DNA of 64,000 nt, from NCBI GenBank assembly GCA_020634135.1, contig JACKCG010000002.1, positions 663,553 through 727,552 on the forward strand, in the 5' to 3' direction. This DNA is from Anaerolineaceae bacterium (GTDB taxonomy: Bacteria > Chloroflexota > Anaerolineae > Aggregatilineales > Phototrophicaceae). How positions within the stretch are numbered: position 1 is the first letter of the stretch; every line of letters begins with the position of its first letter. The position numbers were made by a program, and so were the translations under genes. Shown here piece after piece: positions 15,828-23,191 of this stretch. The notes under the pieces are model-generated. The model had not been told where the DNA came from, did no database searches, and was given only the letters and a program-made list of their open reading frames with translations.

Positions 15828-18074
15828 TTACTCGCTCACGACCTCATAGGCCACGCCGTCCCATACCACAATAACGCGATCACCCAGGGCGAAGTAATCG
15901 CCCAGTTCCGGCACACTGTCCAGCAGCGCGAAGTAGGCATCGCTGAGGAAGACAACCGGCTGGGTCTGCATGGTATCCGGCTCGAAGGTAGTATCCGTCC
16001 ACACGCCGTTTTGCAGAATGAACGTCTTGCTGTTCACGGTCTGGATCGGATTCACAGTCTGGCCGTATTCGCTGACAGTGCCTTCACCGTCTTTGCCTGC
16101 CGGTGCCATTGTGCCCAGTGGAGTCTGGGTCATAGCTGGAGCCGGGGCCTGGGCATTGGCGAACCCGGCGGCGGCATCGGCGGCCTCAACCGCGCCTGCA
16201 CCGCTGCTGGTCGTCGAAAGCGCTTCAGCCTCTTGCCGGAAGGTGCTGGCGGCATTGGCACGTCCCTGCTGTGTCAGGATGTCATCTTCTTCGATCAGGA
16301 AGCTGGTATAGGGTGTGATGATGCCATAGCGCACGCTCAATCGCACCACACTGTCCACCAGTTCCGGGTTTTCCCCGTTCAGACGGATCGTATTGAGCAG
16401 GTCCCCGATGCGACGGGTCGCCCACAGCCGGGCGATGAATGCGTCGCCGCCAGCCCGCCCTGAGAATGCCAGGTTGCTATAGGTAAAGGTCTGATTGCCG
16501 CCATTGACCTTGCCGTGCAGCGTGATAGTCGCATTATCCAGGCTGCCCCGGTAACGTCCCACCAGCGTGAGTTGTGTTCCGGCAAACAGGTCGGGCAGTT
16601 GAGCGGGATACATATCCTCGACCACGATGCCGCCCATATCGAGCGAGACATCGGTCAGCACCGGCGCGCTGATCTTGTTGTACAGCCCGGCGACTTCCTC
16701 ATCAATGCGTTCGCTGGGGCGCACATACGAACCCGTGCCGCGATGGTCGCGCACGATGGCGTCCAGCAGGAAGGTATCCACGTCATCGCCCACGCCAAAG
16801 GTGAAAATGCGGACATTGGGGGCGGCAGCGTTATCCAGATTCTTGAGGATCGCATCCGTCTCGACTTCGCCTTCGGTTGCCAGCCCGTCCGTCAAAAACA
16901 GGATGGTCGTCGGGCGTTCCGGGTCAGCCATTGCCATAGCTGATGTCAGGGCGCCGTTGATGTCCGTCCCGCCGATTGCTTCCTGGCTGCGAATCCAATC
17001 TACCGCGCCGCGCACCTGCGCCGGGGATTCCATCAGGGTGCTGTAGGTGCGCCAACCGGTGCTGAACAGAACCATGTTGAAGCGGTCTTCCGGGTTCAGG
17101 TGTTCCAGCACGTATTCGGCGGCAGCGCGGGCCTGATCCCATTTGTCGCCAAACATACTGCCGGATTGATCCAGCACGATAATGACATCTTTCGGGATGA
17201 CCTGATCGTCCGGCGTCGTAACCGGCGGCTGCACCAGCAGCATGAAGAAGCCGTCTTCATTGGCGCTTTCACGGTAGGTTATCAGGTTGACATTGATGTT
17301 TTCATTGGCGATGCCGTAGTACAGGCTGAAGTCGTCGCCCGGCACATACTGACCCGACTCGAAGCCGGCACGGAAGGTGTTGTTGGCGTCGTCGCGGCTG
17401 ATCGCTACCGGGTGGCTGGGCGAGTAGATATTGCTGATCGGGTCGTTGCTGCGGGTGTTCACGCTGATGCTGAGTTCTTCAACCGGGCGCGGCGTGAGCA
17501 GGTTGGTCACTTTCAACGGATAAACATAGTGGATCAGCCCGTTTTCGACTTCCAGCACCTGCCCGTAACTGATCTGGATGCGGCGCGACTCGCCGGGCGG
17601 GATGGGGAACACGTTGGCCTGAATCGCGTTCGAGCCGATGTATTCCAGCAGCGCCGGGTCGCGGTACTGGCGCACGATTTCGTTGTAGATGCCGCGTGCT
17701 TCGTCCGCCCGCAGGATTTTGGCCTCAATCGGCTGGCCGTTGATATACATGGTAAGCTGGTCTACCGAGGCTTCCGCCGGCAGTGGAAAAATGAACGTGC
17801 CTTCTGCCAGGCCGTTGCCCTCATTGACGAATTCCAGGTCAACCTGGGTGGTAGCGATCTGGTTTTCAATGGTTACCGTGACACGGTGGTAGTCAATTTT
17901 GAGCCATTCAGGGTTGGTGAACACACCGGGAACAATAGGCGGGGGGCAGACTGGCACCGGGGGACAGACGGAGCCGGGTTGGCAGGGGGGCGGCATAGGG
18001 CAGTCCACCTGCGCCTGGACGGGCAGCGCCAGGAGTAATAAGAAGAACGGGACGAAATAGAGTAAGCGCTTCAT
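15828..18074 (-). CDS. Secreted VIT and von Willebrand factor A domain protein
   Basis: The 748-residue protein has a signal peptide (KRLLYFVPFFLLLLALPVQAQ), a short Cys/Pro-rich spacer, then a VIT domain (about 60-190, TFIFPLPAEASVDQLTMYINGQ). A VWA domain follows (about 295-470) with an intact MIDAS: DQSGSM, a Thr in GGTDINGAL and the Asp in LTDGLAT. The last about 150 residues are Ala/Thr-rich with a final compact segment. This is the bacterial inter-alpha-trypsin-inhibitor heavy-chain-like architecture, often surface-exposed and metal-dependent in binding. GGAGG precedes the ATG at good spacing, and a terminator follows at 15724. The ligand is unknown. Confidence 0.9.
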   Translation of the reverse strand: MKRLLYFVPFFLLLLALPVQAQVDCPMPPPCQPGSVCPPVPVCPPPIVPGVFTNPEWLKIDYHRVTVTIENQIATTQVDLEFVNEGNGLAEGTFIFPLPAEASVDQLTMYINGQPIEAKILRADEARGIYNEIVRQYRDPALLEYIGSNAIQANVFPIPPGESRRIQISYGQVLEVENGLIHYVYPLKVTNLLTPRPVEELSISVNTRSNDPISNIYSPSHPVAISRDDANNTFRAGFESGQYVPGDDFSLYYGIANENINVNLITYRESANEDGFFMLLVQPPVTTPDDQVIPKDVIIVLDQSGSMFGDKWDQARAAAEYVLEHLNPEDRFNMVLFSTGWRTYSTLMESPAQVRGAVDWIRSQEAIGGTDINGALTSAMAMADPERPTTILFLTDGLATEGEVETDAILKNLDNAAAPNVRIFTFGVGDDVDTFLLDAIVRDHRGTGSYVRPSERIDEEVAGLYNKISAPVLTDVSLDMGGIVVEDMYPAQLPDLFAGTQLTLVGRYRGSLDNATITLHGKVNGGNQTFTYSNLAFSGRAGGDAFIARLWATRRIGDLLNTIRLNGENPELVDSVVRLSVRYGIITPYTSFLIEEDDILTQQGRANAASTFRQEAEALSTTSSGAGAVEAADAAAGFANAQAPAPAMTQTPLGTMAPAGKDGEGTVSEYGQTVNPIQTVNSKTFILQNGVWTDTTFEPDTMQTQPVVFLSDAYFALLDSVPELGDYFALGDRVIVVWDGVAYEVVSE

Positions 18075-18146
18075 GCTGAACCTCCGTTAGTTTTCATCGC
18101 TGTTGTTTCTAAGACGCCTGAGTTCAGCATTTAGTTCCACGATGCG

Positions 18147-18545
18147 TCAGGATGATGTGCGGCAGGCATCCCCCTCACAGATCGCCGCGCCGAACAACCG
18201 GTTAATCCGGTAGCGGTGGCGGGCCACCCAACCATACGCGCGTTCGCCAACCCACGCCATGCCCGGCAGGTGCAGCAGCAGCCATACCGGATACCCCAGC
18301 GGCAGTTCTTTCAGCACACGTCGCACGGCCAGAAAACCGCCTGCCAGTTCGCCGTCGGGCGTAATCAGGTGCATTTGCCCCATCGCGGCGGCGAAGTCCA
18401 GCCCAGGGCAGCAGGCATCCACCGCTTCACGGTCATGTACATCAACGAAGGCCGTCCGTTTGAACCAATCCAGCGCCAGGATCAGCCGCTTGCTCTGCTG
18501 GCACAGTACGCATTGGCCGTCATACACGAGTGTGACCTGCACCAT
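18147..18545 (-). CDS. DCC-family thiol-disulfide oxidoreductase-like protein (DUF393)
   Basis: The 132-residue protein begins with the family hallmark VYDGQCVLCQQSKRLI (Asp plus a Cys-x-x-Cys pair) and continues with the expected GQMHLITPDGELAGGFLAVRRVLKELP segment and a C-terminal YRINRLFG. Members are predicted thioredoxin-like oxidoreductases, with no firmly established substrate in most bacteria. A second Cys pair (CEGDAC) lies at the extreme C-terminus and may add metal or redox chemistry. It lies upstream of the VIT-VWA gene on the same strand with a 72-bp gap, so cotranscription is possible. Confidence 0.87.
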   Translation of the reverse strand: MVQVTLVYDGQCVLCQQSKRLILALDWFKRTAFVDVHDREAVDACCPGLDFAAAMGQMHLITPDGELAGGFLAVRRVLKELPLGYPVWLLLHLPGMAWVGERAYGWVARHRYRINRLFGAAICEGDACRTSS

Positions 18546-18716
18546 TCATCCCCTGGTTATCCTGCAACGTTTCTATCCACTATAACGTATACTGATGAGG
18601 GGCGGATTAGGCCGCCTTGTTATTGTGTTTCCCTTTGTTTTTCGCTAGGATAGCATTGCGTTAGGAAAGAATTCAGCATCTTTGCTCTGACCCAATACAC
18701 AAGGAAAGTGACCCAC

Positions 18717-19547
18717 ATGGCACAGGATCAGCAGCCCCCGGTACAATACAACTATCCACAGCCGCCCGCGCCTATCCAGTCTGCTAACAGTGGTTATGCC
18801 GAGCAGCGACCCGGCTGTTCCGGCTGTGGCTGGGGGATCGCCGGGGCATTTGGTTGTCTGGCGCTGCTCGTCCTGCCAATTGTCGTTCTCATCCTGGCGG
18901 GCACGCTGACGGTAAACGGTATCATCGGCGGGATTCGCGACATCTTCAACCCACAGCCCCAGAGCGCCCAGGTGATTACCACTCAGACGATTATCACCGG
19001 CATCCAGCCGATGGGGCAGTTGGTGAGTATCAGCGCCCAGCTTGCCAAAGCCGATATTCTGGTCGGCATCCAGCAGGGCGCGTTGAACGCCTGCGGTTTT
19101 TCCGCCAACCACGTCGCCCAGGGGACGGTGGAGGCCGGGATAGACCTCTCGAACATCACCGAGGATAACATCCAGTATGATGTGCTGACCAACACGTACC
19201 GGCTGCGACTCCCCGCCGCCCAACTGACAAGCTGCCGGGTGGACTTCATCCGCCAGTATGACCGCTCGACGACGGCTTGCGCGGTGGACTGGGATGAAGC
19301 GCGGCTGCTGGCGAATTTCCGGGCGCTGGTCGAGTTCCGCGACGACTCGCTCGAAGGCGAGATCACCGCCCGCGCCGAACGCGAGGCACGCATGGTGCTG
19401 GGCAACTTCGTGAGCCTGCTCACCGGGGCGCAGGTCGAAATCGTGTTTGAGGGGAGTGATACCGCCATCCTTCCCCCCTCCTGCCAGCCGGAAATCCCGC
19501 AGGGCTGGAGCTACGACGAAACCACCCGCCAGTGGACGAAGGGGTAG
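18717..19547 (+). CDS. DUF4230 family membrane-anchored protein
   Basis: The 276-residue protein has a Pro/Gln/Tyr-rich cytoplasmic N-terminus, a CSGCGWG segment, one transmembrane helix (about residues 45-70, LALLVLPIVVLILAGTL) and an extracytoplasmic DUF4230 domain. That domain carries TTQTIITGIQPMGQLVSI, AGIDLSNI, LRLPAAQLTSCRVDF and a late helix ITARAEREARMVLGNFV. The function of DUF4230 is unknown. AAGGAAAG at 18701 is well spaced for ATG 18717; the GTG at 18708 is too close. It is followed by another exported protein, the WSPDG propeller, on the same strand. Confidence 0.8.
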   Translation: MAQDQQPPVQYNYPQPPAPIQSANSGYAEQRPGCSGCGWGIAGAFGCLALLVLPIVVLILAGTLTVNGIIGGIRDIFNPQPQSAQVITTQTIITGIQPMGQLVSISAQLAKADILVGIQQGALNACGFSANHVAQGTVEAGIDLSNITEDNIQYDVLTNTYRLRLPAAQLTSCRVDFIRQYDRSTTACAVDWDEARLLANFRALVEFRDDSLEGEITARAEREARMVLGNFVSLLTGAQVEIVFEGSDTAILPPSCQPEIPQGWSYDETTRQWTKG

Positions 19548-19601
19548 AAGCGCATCCGGCGTAATCAAAGCGGTGCATACATAACAGCGCAGGAATAGGT
19601 A

Positions 19602-20750
19602 ATGCAACCCAAGAAGCCATGCAATTCATTCAGTACCAAGAGAAATGGGGGTGTCTGTCGCTTTCATCATCCTCTCTCCTTCATGATTCTATTGCTACTA
19701 ATTATCTTGGCCGGGCTGATTCTTCTACCGCCCACAAAGGCAATAGCACAGGAAATATCACCGACGCCCCCGCCACCGACGCTTGAACCGGAAATAGCCT
19801 GTCTGCTGGATAGCAATCCAGTCTGGTCGCCTGATGGTCAGCGTATTGCCTTTGTTTCCGAAAGATCAGGTAACTCGGATATCTGGGTCATGGATGCTGA
19901 TGGTACGAATCTCCGAAACCTGACGAGTACAAGTGAGGCCGAGGATATAAGCCCACTCTGGTCGCCTGATGGTCGCTGGATTGCTTTTGGGTCAGGGCGT
20001 TCTGGCTCCGGAAATGTATGGTTGACGAATCCTGACGGAACAAATTTGGTAAACCTGAGCAAAGATAGTATGGATATTGCCGGAAGTCCGGCCTGGTCGC
20101 CAGATGGAAACTACCTCGCTATAACATCCTGGCAAGGCGGTGTTTGGATAATAGACATTCAGAGTTTTGCGCGAAGGAACATTACGGAAGGATCAACCGA
20201 TGTTGAAGCGTATAAATGGCCGAGTTGGTCACCGGATGGTCAGCGGATTGCTTTGACAACCTATTCCAATGATAGGGTGCTTATTGCGAATGTGGATGGA
20301 TCAGGCATAGCCACATTGAATGACACAAAATTCAACATCCGAGCGAATTGGTCGCCAGTCAATCAATTCATCCTGGTTTCACATGCCATCGAAATTGGTG
20401 GCAATATAGATATATGGTTGATAGATAGCGATACTTCCGAGGCAATCAATCTAACTGAAGATTATGATGGGGTTGATTTTTGGCCTGCATGGTCACCAGA
20501 TGGTGGTATGTTTGTCTTCCAGTCTGACCGGGAGGGACTGAATGATATTTGGCGGATGGATACCGACGGCAGAAATCTGATTAACCTAACCGCTGAGGTT
20601 GAGGGATCAGCCTGGTTATCAGCCTGGTCGCCCGATGGACAAAAAGTAGCTTTTCAGGTCTTTCAAGAGTCTACGAGCATGATCTGGGTGGTGGATGCCG
20701 ATGGCACGAATCCGATCAATCTTTCAGCGGTTATCCCGTGTGTTGAGTAG
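19602..20750 (+). CDS. Secreted TolB-like beta-propeller with seven WSPDG (PD40) repeats
   Basis: A long basic N-terminus precedes a hydrophobic signal/anchor (about residues 27-50) and a Pro-rich linker (SPTPPPPTLEPE). Seven PD40 blades follow, each marked by WSPDG or a close variant (the fifth reads WSPVN), giving a complete seven-bladed propeller. Asp-rich DADGTN loops resemble calcium-binding turns. TolB-like propellers of this kind usually mediate binding at the cell surface; no catalytic residues are seen. By eye the gene is less GC-rich than both neighbours, with more AAT, ATA and GAT codons, which could point to separate origin. No partner gene is obvious. Confidence 0.85.
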   Translation: MQPKKPCNSFSTKRNGGVCRFHHPLSFMILLLLIILAGLILLPPTKAIAQEISPTPPPPTLEPEIACLLDSNPVWSPDGQRIAFVSERSGNSDIWVMDADGTNLRNLTSTSEAEDISPLWSPDGRWIAFGSGRSGSGNVWLTNPDGTNLVNLSKDSMDIAGSPAWSPDGNYLAITSWQGGVWIIDIQSFARRNITEGSTDVEAYKWPSWSPDGQRIALTTYSNDRVLIANVDGSGIATLNDTKFNIRANWSPVNQFILVSHAIEIGGNIDIWLIDSDTSEAINLTEDYDGVDFWPAWSPDGGMFVFQSDREGLNDIWRMDTDGRNLINLTAEVEGSAWLSAWSPDGQKVAFQVFQESTSMIWVVDADGTNPINLSAVIPCVE

Positions 20751-20803
20751 CAACACCGTATACGTCTGATTGTGTTTGACCCGGAGCGTAAGGAAATTGT
20801 GTC

Positions 20804-21109
20804 ATGGATAGACTGAGCGACATACTTCGTGCAGCCCTGGAAGCCTATACCGGCGCAGGCCTCAATGGGTACAGCTACCTGACTGAAAACACAGATGGCA
20901 CTGTATTCACGGTGGTTTCGGTGGGGCAACTGCCGGATAAGCGTGTCGTGGATGCCGGACTCATCGTAAGGCTCGTCGCTGGTCGCATTGTCGTTGAACG
21001 GGATGTGAACGATAAACCGCTGGTTGATGCACTATCGCAAGCCGGTATCCCACGTCAGCAGATCGTCCTGGCCTGTGCTGGTGAGCCGGTTGAAGAATCA
21101 GCCGCCTGA
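20804..21109 (+). CDS. XisI-like protein (fdxN-element excision controlling factor family)
   Basis: The 101-residue protein fits the XisI family: an N-terminal helix LSDILRAALEAY, a strand series FTVVSVGQLPDKRVVDAGLIVRLVAGRIVVERD and the diagnostic C-terminal ALSQAGIPRQQIVLA. In cyanobacteria XisI acts with XisH in excision of the fdxN element, but XisH/XisI pairs are widespread without any such element and their general role is unknown. Here no xisH-type nuclease gene is adjacent on either side. An AAGG lies 10 bp before the ATG. The recombination role is not assumed. Confidence 0.75.
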   Translation: MDRLSDILRAALEAYTGAGLNGYSYLTENTDGTVFTVVSVGQLPDKRVVDAGLIVRLVAGRIVVERDVNDKPLVDALSQAGIPRQQIVLACAGEPVEESAA

Positions 21110-21141
21110 TACCCTTCCCCTCCTGACAGCCGTCGAATACT

Positions 21142-21153
21142 GAACAAATGTTC
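21142..21153. promoter_or_regulatory. Candidate LexA (SOS) box GAACAAATGTTC
   Basis: The perfect palindrome GAACAAATGTTC matches the Gram-positive-type LexA box GAAC-N4-GTTC. A second partial copy (ACAAATGTT) follows at 21156-21164, 12 bp after the first (21144-21152). It lies 33 bp after the xisI stop. Downstream on the plus strand is only a short open frame (21204-21371) that looks non-coding. Functionality in this organism depends on its LexA specificity, which cannot be seen here. Confidence 0.4.
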
Positions 21154-21250
21154 TCACAAATGTTTACCATATCGCGCTGATTTTGTGCTATCGTAATCTT
21201 ATGACGACCCACACCACCCTCTACGCCCAATTGTATTGCTCAGGACTCAC

Positions 21251-21310
21251 ACCTGTTTTGCAGCAAACTACGCCATTTTGCAGCAATCCTCACCGTTTTG
21301 CAGCAGCCCG
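21251..21310. repeat. Three 20-bp direct repeats with TTTTGCAGCA core
   Basis: TTTTGCAGCA occurs at 21256, 21276 and 21296, exactly 20 bp apart, with partly conserved flanks (ACCTG, CGCCA, CACCG before the core). A related inverted pair, TTGCGGCAA then TTGCTGCAA, lies at 21344-21361. The spacing puts the cores on one DNA face about every two helical turns. The array lies between two genes that point toward each other, so it is not an ordinary promoter element. Confidence 0.7.
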
Positions 21311-21390
21311 CACACCCCGATTTTCCCCTCAGAACAAGCCATCTTGCGGCAATTGCTGCAATAATCGCTGATGCGGCAAAAACCAGAAGG

Positions 21391-22716
21391 CTACTCCCCC
21401 GCTGCCCTCAGCAGCGCCTCCCGCGTCGTGATCGTCCGCATCACGGTAATCCAGTCGTAGAGCGACGGACTCGCGTCGTAAACTGCCCGTACTGCCGGGC
21501 CGATGGGGTCTTCCCCACCCGCCCCCGGCGCGCCCGACTGATACCCCCCGTAAAACGCGAAATAGGCCTGGTTCAGCTTGCGGATCAGGTAGCCATTGGC
21601 CGCGAAATCTTCCCGCCGCGCTTCCATGTAGGCTTCCGCCTCGTCTACCTTTCCCTCCGCTAATAGCGCATCCACCCCCCGCCGGGTGCTGTCCATCTCC
21701 TTGCCAAAGTCGAAGGCGGGAGGCTCGGCGGGTGTTGGCACGGCCTCCCCGGTACTCGGTGGGGCGGGTGGGGGGAGCAGGTCGGGATAATAGCGCCCCA
21801 GCGCCAGGCGCCCCACTGCTTTGCCGAAAATATTGGCCGTCGTCTCGTTGATAATCCGCGCTTCCCCCGCGAAGGCCTCCGCGTCGAAATACGCCAGCCC
21901 CAGCGGATAGAAGAACAGGTAATGGTGCAGCCACTCGTGGGCAACGGTTTCCAGCGCGAAGGGGATAGACGCTGTTTCCAGCACCATGGACGGATAGAGC
22001 GCGATGCCTCCCAGCGGGACAATCAGTGAGGAGACATCCTGCTGTTCGTCTATCGTGTCTTCCAGTTCGGTGATGGCGTCCACCGGCATCGGGTCAAGGT
22101 TGATCGAAATATCGAAACGAATCTGATCTCTGGGCGAGACAATCAACAGATTCGGCACGCGGGTGAAACGCGCCGCAATCGGCGGGAGCAGTTGCCCCCC
22201 CCAGCCAAAACCTTCCTCCACCAGGATGGTCGCAATCTGCCCTTCCAGGATGGCTTCTACCAGCGACTGGCGTTCCCGCAGTGACTCCCGCAGCCCGTCA
22301 CGCTCCGCCCTTGCTTCTGCGGTGGTGGTCACCGGGTCGCTCACAGTGGGGTCGGCGTACTGGCGGTTAATATCGGCCTCTAACGCCTGCGCCCGCCCCA
22401 GGTCAGCCATATAGTCACGGACGGTCTGCACCTGTTCGGCCTCCGCCATGAAGGGATGCAGTCCGTAGAGCGTCTGGTTCACTTTGGCAACCAGCGCGCC
22501 CAGTTCCCAACTGACATAATCAAACTGGTAGTCCTTCGCCAGCACCGCCACCGCCGTCCAGGGTTCCCACAAAGGCAATGTCGAATAGCGCAGTAACCCC
22601 AGCATCACCGCCAGCAGCAGCGCCCACCGTAGACCCCGCAGCGCAATGCGAATCAGCCAGCGCAGGCCACGCAATGCGAGAGAGAGCCATTTCGCAGATA
22701 CAGAGGTCGTCAGCAC
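21391..22716 (-). CDS. Membrane-anchored putative zinc metalloprotease (HEWLH motif)
   Basis: I do not recognise a named family for this 441-residue protein. It has a GTG start preceded by GGAAAGG, a basic N-terminus and one strong hydrophobic segment (about residues 30-48), then a large extracytoplasmic part. A coiled-coil-like region (about 85-150, EADINRQY to ERQSLVEAI) precedes the catalytic signature VAHEWLHHYLFF (HExxH) around residue 265. About 30 residues later INETTANIFGKAVGRLAL supplies a plausible third-ligand Glu, as in gluzincin-type enzymes. A Pro-rich linker (PPPAPPSTGEAVPTPAEPPA) and a C-terminal helical segment follow. The substrate is unknown. Its upstream region is filled by the pyrimidine-rich tandem repeat. 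Confidence 0.65.
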   Translation of the reverse strand: MLTTSVSAKWLSLALRGLRWLIRIALRGLRWALLLAVMLGLLRYSTLPLWEPWTAVAVLAKDYQFDYVSWELGALVAKVNQTLYGLHPFMAEAEQVQTVRDYMADLGRAQALEADINRQYADPTVSDPVTTTAEARAERDGLRESLRERQSLVEAILEGQIATILVEEGFGWGGQLLPPIAARFTRVPNLLIVSPRDQIRFDISINLDPMPVDAITELEDTIDEQQDVSSLIVPLGGIALYPSMVLETASIPFALETVAHEWLHHYLFFYPLGLAYFDAEAFAGEARIINETTANIFGKAVGRLALGRYYPDLLPPPAPPSTGEAVPTPAEPPAFDFGKEMDSTRRGVDALLAEGKVDEAEAYMEARREDFAANGYLIRKLNQAYFAFYGGYQSGAPGAGGEDPIGPAVRAVYDASPSLYDWITVMRTITTREALLRAAGE

Positions 22717-22819
22717 GTTGACCTTTCCAGTGTTTTCACATACATCTCAGTATTCCAGTCTCAGCACTTTCAACTCTCCACTGCTTTTCCACTCACGCCT
22801 CAGCACTCAAGCCTCAGTA

Positions 22820-23085
22820 CTGCTTTTACTTTCCACTGCTTTTACTTTCCACTTTCCACTGCTTTTACTTTCCACTCAGCACTTTCCACTCTCCACCGCT
22901 TTTACTTTCGCCTCGGCACTTTCAACTTTCCACTGCTTTTACTTTCCACTCAGCACTTTCAACTCTCCACTGCTTTTACTTTCCGCTCGGCACTTTCAAC
23001 TTTCCACTGCTTTTACTTTCCACTCGGCACTTTCAACTTTTCACTGCTTTACCACTCCAGCCTCAGTACTGCTTTTACTTTCCCG
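22820..23085. repeat. Pyrimidine-rich tandem repeat, 37-bp unit
   Basis: Most of the 475-bp gap between the divergent metalloprotease and ppc genes is a strongly strand-asymmetric tract of T and C. The CTGCTTTTA element recurs with its TGC at 22860, 22897 (variant CGC), 22934, 22971, 23008 and 23045, an exact 37-bp period. Each unit has the form ACTGCTTTTACTTTCC, then ACTCGGCACTTTCAAC. Shorter irregular units (17 and 23 bp) lie at the 22820 end. An open frame runs through it but encodes only Ser/Thr/Leu/Phe repeats. The remaining flanks (22717-22819 and 23086-23191) show no other gene. Confidence 0.9.
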
Positions 23086-23191
23086 CCCGATCATAGCACC
23101 CTGTGGGCACGCTGTCACGCGCAAACCCGTGGTGAACTCCCATTCGGCAAAAGCGCCCCGGTCTTGTACAATAGGGGGCGCGAAAGTGTAA

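Noticed and set aside
17100..18038. 312-residue open frame on the plus strand
   Set aside because: Antisense shadow of the VIT-VWA gene, whose signal peptide, VIT and MIDAS motifs are intact.
18645..19607. 320-residue open frame on the minus strand
   Set aside because: Antisense to the DUF4230 gene; no ribosome site and atypical composition.
21204..21371. Short plus-strand frame after the LexA-like box
   Set aside because: It crosses the 20-bp repeats in changing frame, lacks a ribosome site and resembles no known protein.
22820..23085. CRISPR array
   Set aside because: Units are contiguous 37-bp tandem copies with no unique spacers between them, and no cas genes are nearby.
22646..23191. 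181-residue plus-strand open frame rich in Ser, Thr, Leu and Phe
   Set aside because: It is the translation of the pyrimidine-rich 37-bp repeat. The repeat length is not a multiple of 3, so the peptide does not repeat cleanly, and no ribosome site is present.
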